In this document: positions 17,767 to 26,715 of the stretch, piece after piece
Position numbering within the stretch: the first letter of the stretch is position 1
Layout: each line of letters opens with the position of its first letter
Assembly: GCA_003604975.1 (NCBI GenBank)
Contig: QZIR01000003.1
Span: 1-62,747 of the forward strand
DNA length: 62,747 nucleotides
From: Desulforudis sp.
GTDB taxonomy: Bacteria; Bacillota; Desulfotomaculia; Desulfotomaculales; Desulforudaceae
Direction of reading: 5' to 3'
Program-made: the position numbers and the translations under genes
Notes under the pieces: generated by a model
What the model was told of the DNA's origin: nothing
What the model saw: only the letters and a program-made list of their open reading frames with translations
Database searches by the model: none

Positions 17767-19122
17767 TTATGGATTTCGGTCTGAATTATGCCCTGGCCCG
17801 CTCGATACCACCCCGTCCGACTCCACACGGTAATACACCAGGGGCTCTGGATCGACCGGCCTTTCTTCAAGCTGGTAGGCCTGGGCCAAAAGCCTCACCG
17901 CCTCGTCGGTACCCCGGCCCGCACTGTAAACCACGCCAAGGTCGTCACCCCGCCGGACAAAGGCTCCCTGTTTTTTCCGAATACTTACACCAACACGAGG
18001 ATCAACAGTGTCTTCCTTCCGGACCCGACCCGCACCCAGTACCAACGCCGCGCGGCCCACGGTCTCCGTATCGATACGGGTGACGTAGCCGTCCCGAAAA
18101 GCCTGAACCGGCACTTGTGTCACACTGCGGGACAGAGGAACGTCCCGGTCGATGAAGGTGGGATCCCCTCCCTGCGCTCCTATCCACTCCCGCAGTTTGG
18201 CCAGCGCCAGCCCGCTCTCCAGTATTTCTTCAAGGATGTGCCGGGCTGAGGCAGCGTCAGGGGCACGCTCCCCAAGGACCAGCATCTGACTGCCCAATAC
18301 CAGGCACAGCTCAACAAGATCCGGAACTGCCCGGGGATCCCGGAGCGCCGTAACCGCCTCGGACACCTCAAGGGCGTTCCCAATACTGTGACCCAGAGGC
18401 TCGTCCATATTCGTCACCAGTGCCGTTGTACGTACGCCATTATCGGAACCGATCTCCACCATGGTACGAGCCAGAAGCAAGGCATCCTCCGGCTCTTTCA
18501 TAAAAGCTCCACTGCCGGTCTTGACGTCAAGCAGTACGGCATCAGCGCCGGAGGCGATTTTCTTGGACATTACGCTGGCCGCAATCAGCGGGACACAGTC
18601 TACGGTTGCGGTAACGTCCCGCAGGCTGTAGAGAAGCTTGTCCGCCGGGGTCAGATTACCGGTCTGGGAGACTACGGCGAGTCCGATCGTACGTACCTGT
18701 CGCTTCATCTCCTCGATCGTCAGGGCGCACCGGAATCCCGGTATCGATTCCAGCTTGTCGATGGTTCCCCCTGTATGTCCAAGTCCTCGCCCCGACATCT
18801 TGGCCACGGGGACACCCGCTGCGGCCACCAGGGGGGCCAGAACCAGAGTGGTCTTGTCCCCAACACCGCCGGTACTGTGCTTGTCCACCTTGATCCCCGG
18901 AATATCGGAAAGGTCACATCTCTCCCCCGACCGGACCATGGCCCGGGTCAGGTCCGCGGTCTCCCTACGGCTCATCCCCCGGAAGAAGACCGCCATTAAC
19001 CAGGCGGACATCTGGTAGTCAGGAATCTCGCCTTTGGTATAGCCGTTAATAAGGTAGGATATTTCGTTGGTGGTCAGTTCCTGACCGTCTCGTTTCTTCT
19101 TAATCAGAAAAGCAGGCTGCAT
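17767..19122 (-). CDS. pdp: Pyrimidine-nucleoside phosphorylase
   Basis: About 451 residues. It cleaves thymidine/uridine with phosphate to free base and (deoxy)ribose 1-phosphate. The signature SGRGLGHTGGTIDKLESIPG is present, as are KVDKHSTGGVGDKT (phosphate binding), the helical N-terminal domain (ELTTNEISYLINGYTKGEIPDYQMSAWLMA) and the C-terminal PYNP domain. ATG 19122 or TTG 19128 is the start; the latter lies 9 bases after AGGAG. A longer frame into deoB exists but has no family residues. Downstream of deoB, which converts the sugar 1-phosphate to the 5-phosphate, it forms a nucleoside-salvage pair. Confidence 0.94.
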   Translation of the reverse strand: MQPAFLIKKKRDGQELTTNEISYLINGYTKGEIPDYQMSAWLMAVFFRGMSRRETADLTRAMVRSGERCDLSDIPGIKVDKHSTGGVGDKTTLVLAPLVAAAGVPVAKMSGRGLGHTGGTIDKLESIPGFRCALTIEEMKRQVRTIGLAVVSQTGNLTPADKLLYSLRDVTATVDCVPLIAASVMSKKIASGADAVLLDVKTGSGAFMKEPEDALLLARTMVEIGSDNGVRTTALVTNMDEPLGHSIGNALEVSEAVTALRDPRAVPDLVELCLVLGSQMLVLGERAPDAASARHILEEILESGLALAKLREWIGAQGGDPTFIDRDVPLSRSVTQVPVQAFRDGYVTRIDTETVGRAALVLGAGRVRKEDTVDPRVGVSIRKKQGAFVRRGDDLGVVYSAGRGTDEAVRLLAQAYQLEERPVDPEPLVYYRVESDGVVSSGPGHNSDRNP

Positions 19123-19163
19123 ACTCAATTCTTTAAACTCCTGAGTGGATTTGGGTGCACCGG

Positions 19164-20330
19164 CTAAAGCTGCCCCAGAAAGCTTCGCCCCACGGGCCAA
19201 CCGAGGCCGAAGTTGTCTCCGATGGTGGCGGCACAGTCGGCAAAGGTCTCACGGGTACCGAGATCGACCGGATTGATGCCGTCCGCATGGACCAGCAGGG
19301 GCACGAACTCCCGGGAGTGGTCGGTGCTGGACGTCGTCGGGTCACATCCGTGGTCGGCGGTGATCATCAGCAGGTCGTCCGCTTCCAGAGCCTGCCGTAG
19401 CCGGGGAATCTCCGCGTCAAAGGCCTCCAGTGCCGTGGCGTAGCCCCGGGGATCGTTCCGGTGGCCATAGATCATGTCAAAATCGATCAGGTTCACGAAG
19501 ATCAATCCGGGAAGATCCAGAGCCAGCGCCTGCAAGGTTCCCTCAACGGCCTGCTGATTGTTCTTGGCCTTGATGCTCCGGGTTATCCCCCGGCCGGCGA
19601 AGATGTCCTGAATCTTCCCCACCCCAATGATCTCCAGGTCCGATTCCTGCAGGGCGTCCAGCACCGTGGGGCCGACCGGCGGTAATGAGTAGTCGTGCCG
19701 GCGCTCGGTACGCCGGAATTCTCCCGGGCTCCCCGTGAAAGGCCGGGCGATCACCCGACCGACGGCGTGCTCCCCCTGGAGCATTTCCCGGGCTACCGTG
19801 CAGTAGCGGTACAGTTCTTCAATGGGAACCACCTCTTCGTGAGCGGCGATCTGGAAAACGCTGTCCGCCGAGGTGTAGACGATCGGGTAACCGGTCCGGA
19901 GGTGTTCATCCCCCAGTTCGTTGATAATCACGGTACCGGAAGCAGGCTTATTCCCGATTACCGGTCTTCCGATGGCCCGTTCGAAGCGCTTAATGAGATC
20001 GGACGGGAATCCTTCCGGATAGGTTGGGAAGGGGCGGTCCAGGATCAAGCCAGCCAGTTCCCAGTGGCCGGTGGTCGTATCTTTACCCGCGGAACGCATG
20101 GCCATCTTCCCATAGGCGGCCTGCGGGGTGGTGGTGTCCGCCACACCCATGATCGGCGTGATCTTCCCGAGACCCATCTCCTCCATGTGGGGTAGTCTGA
20201 GACCGTTCACCGCAGACGCGGTGTTAACGATCGTGTTGCACCCGACATCACCGTATTGGCAGGCGTCGGGCAGGGCCCCGATGCCGACGCTGTCGAGCAC
20301 CACCAGGATAATCCGTCTGAACCTCGGCAC
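19164..20330 (-). CDS. deoB: Phosphopentomutase
   Basis: 388 residues, full length. It interconverts (deoxy)ribose 1- and 5-phosphate. Alkaline-phosphatase-fold metal motifs are visible: [14 protein letters not shown] at the start, [11 protein letters not shown] carrying the phosphorylated Thr, and [34 protein letters not shown] near the end. GTG is preceded by GAGGAGG at 8 bases. It lies between xerD and pdp; in Bacillus drm (deoB) also follows xerD (ripX), so the order is conserved. Confidence 0.96.
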   Translation of the reverse strand: MPRFRRIILVVLDSVGIGALPDACQYGDVGCNTIVNTASAVNGLRLPHMEEMGLGKITPIMGVADTTTPQAAYGKMAMRSAGKDTTTGHWELAGLILDRPFPTYPEGFPSDLIKRFERAIGRPVIGNKPASGTVIINELGDEHLRTGYPIVYTSADSVFQIAAHEEVVPIEELYRYCTVAREMLQGEHAVGRVIARPFTGSPGEFRRTERRHDYSLPPVGPTVLDALQESDLEIIGVGKIQDIFAGRGITRSIKAKNNQQAVEGTLQALALDLPGLIFVNLIDFDMIYGHRNDPRGYATALEAFDAEIPRLRQALEADDLLMITADHGCDPTTSSTDHSREFVPLLVHADGINPVDLGTRETFADCAATIGDNFGLGWPVGRSFLGQL

Positions 20331-20357
20331 AGCATAAACCTCCTCTTTTGTACTCCG

Positions 20358-21242
20358 TCAGGCCCGTGGATGGGCGCGATCATACTCGGAGCGAAGCGTC
20401 TTGGTCGTCAGGTGTGTATACTTCTGCGTGGTTACAATATCAACGTGTCCCAGGAGTTCCTGTACGACCCGGAGGTCGGCGCCATTCTCCAGCAGGTGGG
20501 TGGCAAAAGAGTGCCTGAGCGTGTGCGGGGTTACCTCCCGGCGAATCCCGGCGGCCCGGGCGTATCTCTTGATCATCTTCCAGACCGTCTGCCTGGTCAG
20601 GGGCTTGCCCCGGCGGTTTACGAACAGGGGCATCCCCGTTTTCGGTTTGAAACCCGGCCTGACGGTCGACTGGTAGTTGCGAATCTGGTGCAGCGCCACC
20701 CCGCCGACGGGCACAACCCGCTGGCGGTCGCCCTTCCCCTTGCAGCGCAGGAGACCCCGCGCGGCGTCCAGATCGCCGGGCTTGAGCGACAGCACCTCGG
20801 AAACACGAAGCCCGGCGGCATACAACAGTTCCAGGATCGCCCGGTCCCTCAAACCGATCGGCGAGTCCGGTGTTGGCGCCTCAAGCAGGCGCTCGACTTC
20901 GGATACGGTCATCACCTGGGGAAGCTTCTGCGCTAATCGCGGAGAGGAAAGGCTTCCGGTCGGGTCCTGGGCCGTATATCCTTCCATCCGGAGAAACCGC
21001 ATAAAAGTCTTTACCGCCGACAAGCGGCGGGCAATGGTGGCCGGCTGGTTCCCTCGTTTCTTCAATTCATACAGGTAAGCGATCACATCGTCTTTACCGG
21101 CCAGTTCCGGCTCATCCAGACCACGCTTTTTCAAAAAGGCCAGGTAGTCAGCGAGATCTGAACGGTAAGCCTGGAGGGTGTTGCCGGACAGCCCCTTTTC
21201 CACGTCTACGTAACTGAGAAAGTGTTCCACCAGCTTATGCAT
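20358..21242 (-). CDS. xerD: Tyrosine recombinase XerD
   Basis: 294 residues. The N-terminal SAM-like core-binding domain (LVEHFLSYVDVEKGLSGNTLQAYRSDLADYLAFL) is followed by the catalytic domain with Arg in AAGLRVSEVLSL, Lys in GKGDRQRVVP, the HxxR box TPHTLRHSFATHLLENGADL, His in LLGHVDIVTTQ and the nucleophile Tyr in TQKYTHL. It resolves chromosome dimers at dif with XerC. ATG is preceded by GAGGCGGAAG. The position between yqzK-like and deoB matches Bacillus, which favours XerD over a phage integrase. Confidence 0.94.
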   Translation of the reverse strand: MHKLVEHFLSYVDVEKGLSGNTLQAYRSDLADYLAFLKKRGLDEPELAGKDDVIAYLYELKKRGNQPATIARRLSAVKTFMRFLRMEGYTAQDPTGSLSSPRLAQKLPQVMTVSEVERLLEAPTPDSPIGLRDRAILELLYAAGLRVSEVLSLKPGDLDAARGLLRCKGKGDRQRVVPVGGVALHQIRNYQSTVRPGFKPKTGMPLFVNRRGKPLTRQTVWKMIKRYARAAGIRREVTPHTLRHSFATHLLENGADLRVVQELLGHVDIVTTQKYTHLTTKTLRSEYDRAHPRA

Positions 21243-21288
21243 TCGACTTCCGCCTCAGCGTTCATTTACTATGTTCTTCTATATCGGC

Positions 21289-21320
21289 AAAAAAAATCCT
21301 ACCGGGGATCCCCCCGGTAG
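21289..21320 (-). terminator. Rho-independent terminator
   Basis: On the minus strand a 9-bp stem (CTACCGGGG/CCCCGGTAG) is followed by GGATTTTTTTT. The stem contains the last codons and stop of the yqzK-like gene, so termination starts within that gene's end; xerD would need its own promoter or read-through. Confidence 0.85.
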
Positions 21321-21529
21321 TATTCTTTAAGGCGTTCAGTCAGGTGTTCAAGGATACCGTCGTCAGTCGTTTCGATCTGGGTTACCGTTTGTTCGGCGTC
21401 AGACGGCGGCTCGGGTCTGAATACGGCGTAAATCTGTGTGATAAGGATCGTTAAGATAATGATCAGCAGGAACAGCCGGAACCCAAACAACATCTTGCGC
21501 TTAAGTCTCGAGATAAAGATCACGATCAT
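21299..21529 (-). CDS. YqzK-like (DUF4227) membrane protein
   Basis: 76 residues: a short basic N-terminus, one membrane helix (FGFRLFLLIIILTILITQIYAV) and an outside acidic tail ending LTERLKEYYRGDPR. Size, topology and position directly upstream of xerD match Bacillus YqzK (DUF4227); the neighbours spoIIM and deoB are also shared. Function unknown. GGAGG lies 12 bases before ATG. Its stop codon is inside a terminator stem. Confidence 0.75.
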   Translation of the reverse strand: MIVIFISRLKRKMLFGFRLFLLIIILTILITQIYAVFRPEPPSDAEQTVTQIETTDDGILEHLTERLKEYYRGDPR

Positions 21530-21586
21530 TTTTTTCTTATTCCTCCCAATACATGCATACTCCGGGGCAGCAAAAAGGCGACCGGG

Positions 21587-22213
21587 CTACCGGGAAAGGC
21601 TTAGCGCAAAATGAATCAGGTATGGGCTGACCATCCTCTCCAGTAGTGCTGCGGAGACACCGACCATTGCCGACCCGAAGGAGATCCAGGTGTACCTTAT
21701 GAAGCAGGGCCAGACTTCTGTCCGGGAGTCAAAACCCCGTCTGATCAACAACAATGAAAAGGAGAGGGAAACCGCCGCTGCCACTAACAGTGCCGGAACA
21801 AACAGGATGTTATGGGGGAGGAAGGACATCACGGCCACCGCTGTCCCGGTTCCGTCACTATTCCAGACCAGCCAGCCGGAGAAACCCAGGGCAAAACCCC
21901 GGATGAATAAGAATACCAGCATCACCGGAATCCCGATCACGGTCAGGCCAAGGATGTAAACGGCTCCGAAAACAAGCAGGTTGTCCACAACCCCGTCCCA
22001 GACACCCGGCAGGAGATTGTCGCTGTCGGTTTCAGTCTCCATAAGAATGGAATGGATGTAGGTCTGAAGATCGGACACCGCCTCTGCCCCGAGGCAGGTC
22101 GCCTGGAGGCTGCCTGCCACCACTCCGGCGGTAAAGGCGGCAAATACGATAAGATACAGCGGCCAGCCGGTCTTGGCCGAGTGCAGCAGAAACCGCCGAA
22201 TGGCCATGCACAC
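21587..22213 (-). CDS. spoIIM: Stage II sporulation protein M
   Basis: 208 residues from GTG 22213, 9 bases after GGAAGGAG; ATG 22207 is possible. Five or so membrane helices are visible, with the SpoIIM-type segments VFAAFTAGVVAGSLQA, LVFGAVYILGLTVIGIPVMLVFLFIRGFALGFSGW and MSFLPHNILFVPALLVAAAVSLSFS. SpoIIM scaffolds the SpoIID/SpoIIP peptidoglycan hydrolases during forespore engulfment. In Bacillus spoIIM also lies close upstream of yqzK and xerD. Expression in the mother cell under sigma E is expected from the family. Confidence 0.92.
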   Translation of the reverse strand: MCMAIRRFLLHSAKTGWPLYLIVFAAFTAGVVAGSLQATCLGAEAVSDLQTYIHSILMETETDSDNLLPGVWDGVVDNLLVFGAVYILGLTVIGIPVMLVFLFIRGFALGFSGWLVWNSDGTGTAVAVMSFLPHNILFVPALLVAAAVSLSFSLLLIRRGFDSRTEVWPCFIRYTWISFGSAMVGVSAALLERMVSPYLIHFALSLSR

Positions 22214-22387
22214 ATACACCTGCTCCTTCCCCCTGAAGACCTGTCCCCTATATCTAGAATATGGGGAGACCGGGAGGGATAGTACTGCGGGTGTTGCGCC
22301 CTTGAGCCCGGATCGTGCATCCGGCCTTAGAGAGTGGGGACTTTGATATCCGTAAAGATACTGGAGGCTGGTTTGAAGCCGTGGGCC

Positions 22388-23485
22388 TTAAGAGGGTCCG
22401 GTCGTCGTGTGCGACCCGCTAAGCATGCCGACCGTAAGGGAGGCAGCGGCACCGGCCGCCAGGAAGAACTCGGGGATCTGGTCGACCCCACGCCCCATGG
22501 AAGTGACCCGGAGACCGTGCCTGGCCATGCCCGCCAGGGCCGCCGAACCGTCCTTGACAACCACCCTGTGCCGGGTCCGCAGCTCAAACTGATCAACCTG
22601 GTCGAGGACCTGCTGCTGCTGTTCCTCAGGCAGCACAGGAATGGCGATGTCCGCCGGGGCGAGGGTGACATACCGCAGGGCAGTGAGGGTATGATGGCTG
22701 ATTCCCTGGTGCCTGGGACGCTTATCGGCGAAGGTGATTCGGGGGATCACCACCGGTCTGCCGTCCAGGGAAGCCACGGCATTGATCATCTGGCCCTGTT
22801 CGACGCCGGTATGGCCGAACCGGGTACCAGTCCCCACGATCCCCGGTCCCATCGCAACAATCACTACGTCCGCTCCCAAAGCCCGGGCCGTCAGCAAGCC
22901 GCTGTAGGCGTTTACCGCTTCGAAGTCGCCCCCGAAAGCGTGCCCACAGGTGACCGTGGCAGCCAGCAGATCCCTGGCCCGGAGCTCGTCAACCGTTCGG
23001 CTGAAGGCGAGAGGCAAAGCCGCCCCGTCAGTCATCAGGTAGACCAGCCTTAGACCGGGCCGGATTTCGGACAGGGCCGCGGCAAAGGGGCCGAGATGAC
23101 TGTGCAGACCTCCAATAACCACCGGCATGCCTTCGAGCGAGTTGGTTTCCCTGATCCTCTCGGAAATCGGGCTTTCTTCCTCTTCCGCGGCCAGGACCTT
23201 CACCTGCAGCGGAGTGTAACGCAGTTTCATAATGTGGCCCGGCTCGGCCGTGTCACGGTCGGGACTGGAGTAGTTGGCGATGACAAAGTGATAGCCGCCC
23301 GTGCCCAATGCCTTGTGGACCGCCGTCGTATTCAGGATAACGTTGTCTCCCGGCTCGGGCCGCCCGGTGAGCCGGTCATAGTTCACGGCCCGGAACTCGG
23401 CGCCCTCGCACTCCACCAACAGCTCGGTGATCCCGGGACGTTCATCGGTGATGGAAAGGACTCTTCCACGGCGCGTTCTGATCAA
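22388..23485 (-). CDS. DUF3866 family protein
   Basis: 365 residues with no signal peptide or membrane span. The N-terminus is a small beta domain (RRGRVLSITDERPGITELLVECEG), then GGYHFVIANYSS, and a larger alpha/beta domain with VVIGGLHSHLGPFAAAL, VTCGHAFGGDFEAVNAYSGL and MGPGIVGTGTRFGHTGVEQGQ. These fit DUF3866, a family of unknown function seen in Firmicutes and Actinobacteria, often by spoIIM/xerD. Start TTG, 10 bases after AAGGAG. Its start overlaps the stop of a decayed upstream frame as TTGA. Confidence 0.85.
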   Translation of the reverse strand: MIRTRRGRVLSITDERPGITELLVECEGAEFRAVNYDRLTGRPEPGDNVILNTTAVHKALGTGGYHFVIANYSSPDRDTAEPGHIMKLRYTPLQVKVLAAEEEESPISERIRETNSLEGMPVVIGGLHSHLGPFAAALSEIRPGLRLVYLMTDGAALPLAFSRTVDELRARDLLAATVTCGHAFGGDFEAVNAYSGLLTARALGADVVIVAMGPGIVGTGTRFGHTGVEQGQMINAVASLDGRPVVIPRITFADKRPRHQGISHHTLTALRYVTLAPADIAIPVLPEEQQQQVLDQVDQFELRTRHRVVVKDGSAALAGMARHGLRVTSMGRGVDQIPEFFLAAGAAASLTVGMLSGSHTTTGPS

Positions 23486-23690
23486 AGCGCTTCGTCTCCT
23501 TGATTTCCTTCTGCAACGTTCTCCTCAAATAGCATTTCCGGGATCGTCTTGAACACATAACCCTGCTCGGTCACGGCCTGAACGATCAGGGGCAGCGATT
23601 CCAGTTCGCTACAAAGGCAGCACCCATTAAGAGCAATACGGTTACCAAGACTGTGATTACCCGTATACCTGCCTCCTCTGAATTACATGT
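23482..23690 (-). pseudogene. Remnant of a polysaccharide deacetylase-like gene
   Basis: Two pieces in different frames. One is a hydrophobic, signal-peptide-like stretch (VITVLVTVLLLMGAAFV) after an AGGAGG site at about 23680. The other, ending at the TGA 23482-23484, reads LPLIVQAVTEQGYVFKTIPEML, like the C-terminus of polysaccharide deacetylases (xLPxIIxxLxxxGYxFVTVxEL). The central catalytic part is absent, so the gene looks deleted and frame-shifted. The stop still overlaps the DUF3866 start, as if once coupled. The family assignment rests on about 22 residues. Confidence 0.45.
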
Positions 23691-23799
23691 CCGCCAGTCA
23701 ATTGACGTCTTTCTATAATCTGCTGTGGTTCTCCTGCCGGACGACTCCCGGAGATTGGAGTAATTCATTCTAGATAACCAAAGGTTTACCGTGATAAGG

Positions 23800-23805
23800 T
23801 ATAAT
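23800..23805 (+). promoter_or_regulatory. Candidate -10 box for rqcH
   Basis: A perfect TATAAT lies 46 bases before the rqcH ATG. No good -35 box is present at 17-18 bases, so this is a partial match only. Confidence 0.35.
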
Positions 23806-23850
23806 GACCTGTAGGATCGCCCGATGAATACCTCGTAAGGAGACGACCAA

Positions 23851-25581
23851 ATGCCGTTTGACGGACTGGCCCTGGCCGCCGTTTGCGGGGAACTGGCTCC
23901 GCTGCTGGTTGGTGGCCGTATCGAACGCATCCATCAGCCCGAACGCCTCGCGATTATCATCCAGGTACGCAACCAGGGGCGGAAGTTTCGCCTGCTGTTA
24001 ACCGCGGAGGCCCATGCCGCCAGGATGCACCTGACCGAGAGCGCCTTCACCAACCCGTTGGCCCTTCCCGTGTTTTGCAGTGTATTGCGGAAGCACCTGG
24101 ATGGCGGGCGGATTGTATCCCTTGAACAACCTGGTTACGAGAGGATTGCGCGGCTGGTCGTGGAAGGCCGGAATGAAATCGGGTTTTTAGGTCGGCGGGA
24201 ACTGGTAGCCGAATTCATGGGTAAGCACAGTAACATCATTCTGGTGGACGGGGATTCCGGGCTGATCCTGGACGGCATCAAGCGTTACAACCATGCGGTG
24301 AGCCGGCACCGCGAGGTCTTGCCCGGCGTTCCCTACCAGGCGCCCCCGAACGACAAGGTAAACCCCTCAATGCTGGATGTCGATGAGTTCATTTCGCTGA
24401 TTACCGGTGAACCAATGCACCTGAAGCTGTTCGAGGCCCTGCAAAAGAGACTGGAAGGGCTGAGTCTCCCCGTTGCCCGGGAGATCGTCCACCGCAGCAA
24501 CCTGGACCTGGACACCCGCCTTGAGTTTTGTGGGCTTTATGAGCTACGCCGCACCTGGGAAACCCTGCAGGCGGTCTACCGGGACGTATCCGGAGGTGCT
24601 CCCCGGACGGTCATCAGTTACAACCCCCTAGGGAAACCGGTGGATTTTGCACCCGTTGAACTTACGCATCTAGCCGGTAGCCGAAGCGACACGGGCTCAC
24701 CGAATGAGATCGTGAACCGGTTCTACACGCAGCGGGTGGAGCAAGACAAGCTGGAAACCGCCCGGAACAACCTAAACTCGGTGATTGTACGCAGCCGCAA
24801 AAAACTGGAACGCAAGGCAAGCGCAGCTAAGGATACCCTGAGGAATGCGCCCAAGGCCGACCTTTACCGGATGTTCGGGGAGATTCTGACGGCAAATTTG
24901 TATCAAATAAAGGACGCTGCCGGCCAGGTCACGCTGGAGAATTTCTATACCGGCGAGCCGGTGACGATCGAGATGGACCTGCGACTAACCCCGGCGCAGA
25001 ACGCCCAGGCCTACTTCAAGCGCTACAACAAGCAGAAAACTGCCGTGGCCAGGGCTGAACACGAGGCGGAACTCTTAGCCGCGGAACTGCAGTACCTGGA
25101 TGAGCTGGAGACGACGATTCAGATCGCGGACAGCCTGTCCGATCTTGAAGAAATCCGTGCAGAGATGGTGGCAGAGGACTACCTGCGGGATCCCGTTCAG
25201 AAGCCGCGCCGGGTAACGGAAACCGCCTCTGAGCCGCGCCGGTTTACGACCCCTGACGGGCAGACGGTGCTGGTGGGGCGTAACAACCGGCAGAACGACA
25301 TCGTCACTTTCCGGCTGGCTGGGGAAACGGACGTCTGGCTGCACGCGCGGGGCGTCCCCGGCGCCCACGTTATCCTGCGTACCGGAGGGCAAGCCCCGGA
25401 CGATACCGCCCTTGAATTTGCCGCCGGCCTGGCTGCCTTTTTCAGTCGGTCGCGCCAGACCGACAAGGTGGCCGTAGACTATACACTCCGGCGCTTCGTA
25501 AAGAAACCGAAAGGAACCAGGCCCGGCTTCGTCGTTTACAGCAACGAGAAAACCATCCAGGTGGCTCCTGTTTCTCCCTAA
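23851..25581 (+). CDS. rqcH: Ribosome quality-control protein RqcH (NFACT family)
   Basis: 576 residues, normal length for bacterial NFACT proteins (earlier called fibronectin-binding protein FbpA). RqcH binds stalled 50S subunits and recruits tRNA-Ala to add C-terminal alanine tails. Visible: NFACT-N (MPFDGLALAAVCGELAPLLVGGRIERIHQPER), LVAEFMGKHSNIILVD, a coiled-coil region about residues 290-430 (DKLETARNNLNSVIVRSRKKLERK; AEHEAELLAAELQYLDELE) and NFACT-R (GRNNRQNDIVTFRLAGETDVWLHARGVPGAHVIL). AAGGAG is 10 bases before ATG. It is one of few plus-strand genes here. Confidence 0.95.
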   Translation: MPFDGLALAAVCGELAPLLVGGRIERIHQPERLAIIIQVRNQGRKFRLLLTAEAHAARMHLTESAFTNPLALPVFCSVLRKHLDGGRIVSLEQPGYERIARLVVEGRNEIGFLGRRELVAEFMGKHSNIILVDGDSGLILDGIKRYNHAVSRHREVLPGVPYQAPPNDKVNPSMLDVDEFISLITGEPMHLKLFEALQKRLEGLSLPVAREIVHRSNLDLDTRLEFCGLYELRRTWETLQAVYRDVSGGAPRTVISYNPLGKPVDFAPVELTHLAGSRSDTGSPNEIVNRFYTQRVEQDKLETARNNLNSVIVRSRKKLERKASAAKDTLRNAPKADLYRMFGEILTANLYQIKDAAGQVTLENFYTGEPVTIEMDLRLTPAQNAQAYFKRYNKQKTAVARAEHEAELLAAELQYLDELETTIQIADSLSDLEEIRAEMVAEDYLRDPVQKPRRVTETASEPRRFTTPDGQTVLVGRNNRQNDIVTFRLAGETDVWLHARGVPGAHVILRTGGQAPDDTALEFAAGLAAFFSRSRQTDKVAVDYTLRRFVKKPKGTRPGFVVYSNEKTIQVAPVSP

Positions 25582-26009
25582 AACCATCTTGTTACTGCCA
25601 CCCCATAATGTCCGGGAATAGACGGTGTTAATTATCCAAGAATTGACGGAACGGCTGACCTGGAGCCGGAGCCGTTCCCGCAGCTCGCTCTGCCCGACCA
25701 AGATGAGGGCCATGGGGCTACTTTTGGAGATAGCTGCCGGAAGATTATTGAATCTAAAATCATAATTTACAATTCACCGGAAAAATGGCCTAATGGGGTT
25801 GAAATAGGACAAGGAATTGATGCGATTGTTCGAAGGGGGATTAGAAGCAGTCTTGAAACTAATGAACCGGTTAACGGTTGACCACGTACTTGCGTTCAGT
25901 GGGGACTTATTTATGGACATTCTAATCAGGGAGGCTATTCTATCCGACTAGCCTTCGGCAGGGGTAAACCTAAACCGCCGTGCTGGGTACTGCAAACACT
26001 ATTGTTTCC
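25582..26009. other. Gene-poor patch between rqcH and pyrE
   Basis: 428 bases. Base composition drops toward AT from about 25740 to 25930. A plus-strand frame without a usable start runs from about 25604 to 25881 and reads like coding sequence (KIIESKIIIYNSPEKW) but matches no family I know. The minus-strand fragment 25651-25713 resembles a mobile-element ATPase. Likely a scar of past insertion. Confidence 0.4.
25651..25713 (-). pseudogene. Fragment of an ExeA/transposition-type ATPase
   Basis: The minus strand encodes MALILVGQSELRERLRLQ, very like the conserved (A)LVLVGQPELRxRL segment of ExeA/TniB-type AAA ATPases found with transposons. Only about 21 residues resemble the family before similarity ends, and no Walker motifs are nearby. 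Confidence 0.4.
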
Positions 26010-26600
26010 TCAGGCGGTACCGGTGATGCTGCGGCTACCGGGTTTGACCGCCGGGGTGCCGACGGCGCAGAGCGGGCAGTTCACGGGATCATAGGTTTCA
26101 ATCGACAGCCCGAGGAGCGCACGCAGCGGCACTCCGAAGTCGGCCTTCCCACCGCTCCGGTTCACGAGGACGCCTACCCCAACCACTTCAGCGTCGGAGG
26201 CCACCACCAGGTCCATCACCTCACGCACCGATCCGCCGGTCGTGATGACGTCCTCCACGACCAGCACCCTCGTTCCGGGCCTGATCACGAAACCGCGCCT
26301 TAAGGCCATCTTCCCGTTCTCACGTTCAGTGAAAAGGCACTGGGTACCAAGGGACCGCGCGACCTCGTAAGCGATCAGGATCCCCCCCAGAGCCGGACCG
26401 ACGACCAGGTCTACCCCGGCGTCGCGGAAGCCGTCCGCAATGGCCTCACCCAGCTTGGCGCAGTGTTCCGGATACTGCAGCACCTGGGCACACTGCACGT
26501 AGCGCCCGCTGTGCCGTCCCGAAGTCAGTAGAAAGTGCCCGTCCAGCAGGGCGTTACATTCAATAAGGATAGACTCAACCTGTTCAGGTGACAGAGACAC
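26010..26600 (-). CDS. pyrE: Orotate phosphoribosyltransferase
   Basis: 196 residues from GTG 26600, 9 bases after GGAGG; a longer frame upstream has no family residues. It converts orotate and PRPP to OMP. The PRPP-binding motif VLVVEDVITTGGSVREV is clear, along with LTSGRHSGRYVQCAQVL and VVGPALGGILIAYEVAR. The C-terminus ends CPLCAVGTPAVKPGSRS, a Cys-x-x-Cys extension common in the clostridial form. Last gene of the pyr operon; a foldable repeat separates it from pyrF. Confidence 0.95.
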   Translation of the reverse strand: MSLSPEQVESILIECNALLDGHFLLTSGRHSGRYVQCAQVLQYPEHCAKLGEAIADGFRDAGVDLVVGPALGGILIAYEVARSLGTQCLFTERENGKMALRRGFVIRPGTRVLVVEDVITTGGSVREVMDLVVASDAEVVGVGVLVNRSGGKADFGVPLRALLGLSIETYDPVNCPLCAVGTPAVKPGSRSITGTA

Positions 26601-26651
26601 GATAATCAACCTCCAGTTACTAATTGGGGCAAAACACTCAAGTGCGAGGGT

Positions 26652-26713
26652 GGGCCTGGGTTTGCGACCGGCGACTTGCGGAGCTTCGGGAAACCGGGAG
26701 TAAACCCAGACCC
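26652..26713. repeat. Dispersed foldable repeat, copy 1
   Basis: A 12-base stem with one mismatch (GGGCCTGGGTTT / AAACCCAGACCC) encloses a core at 26670-26694 that is identical over 25 bases to 39618-39642. It fills most of the pyrF-pyrE spacer and ends just before the pyrF stop codon. Confidence 0.7.
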
Positions 26714-26715
26714 GC

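Noticed and set aside
23586-23930. 114-codon minus-strand frame
   Set aside because: It begins inside rqcH antisense; only its end, the hydrophobic VITVLVTVLLLMG part, is retained as the remnant gene.
25075-25713. 212-codon minus-strand frame
   Set aside because: Beyond the first ~21 codons it is the antisense of rqcH. Only the first part resembles a transposition ATPase and is listed as a fragment.
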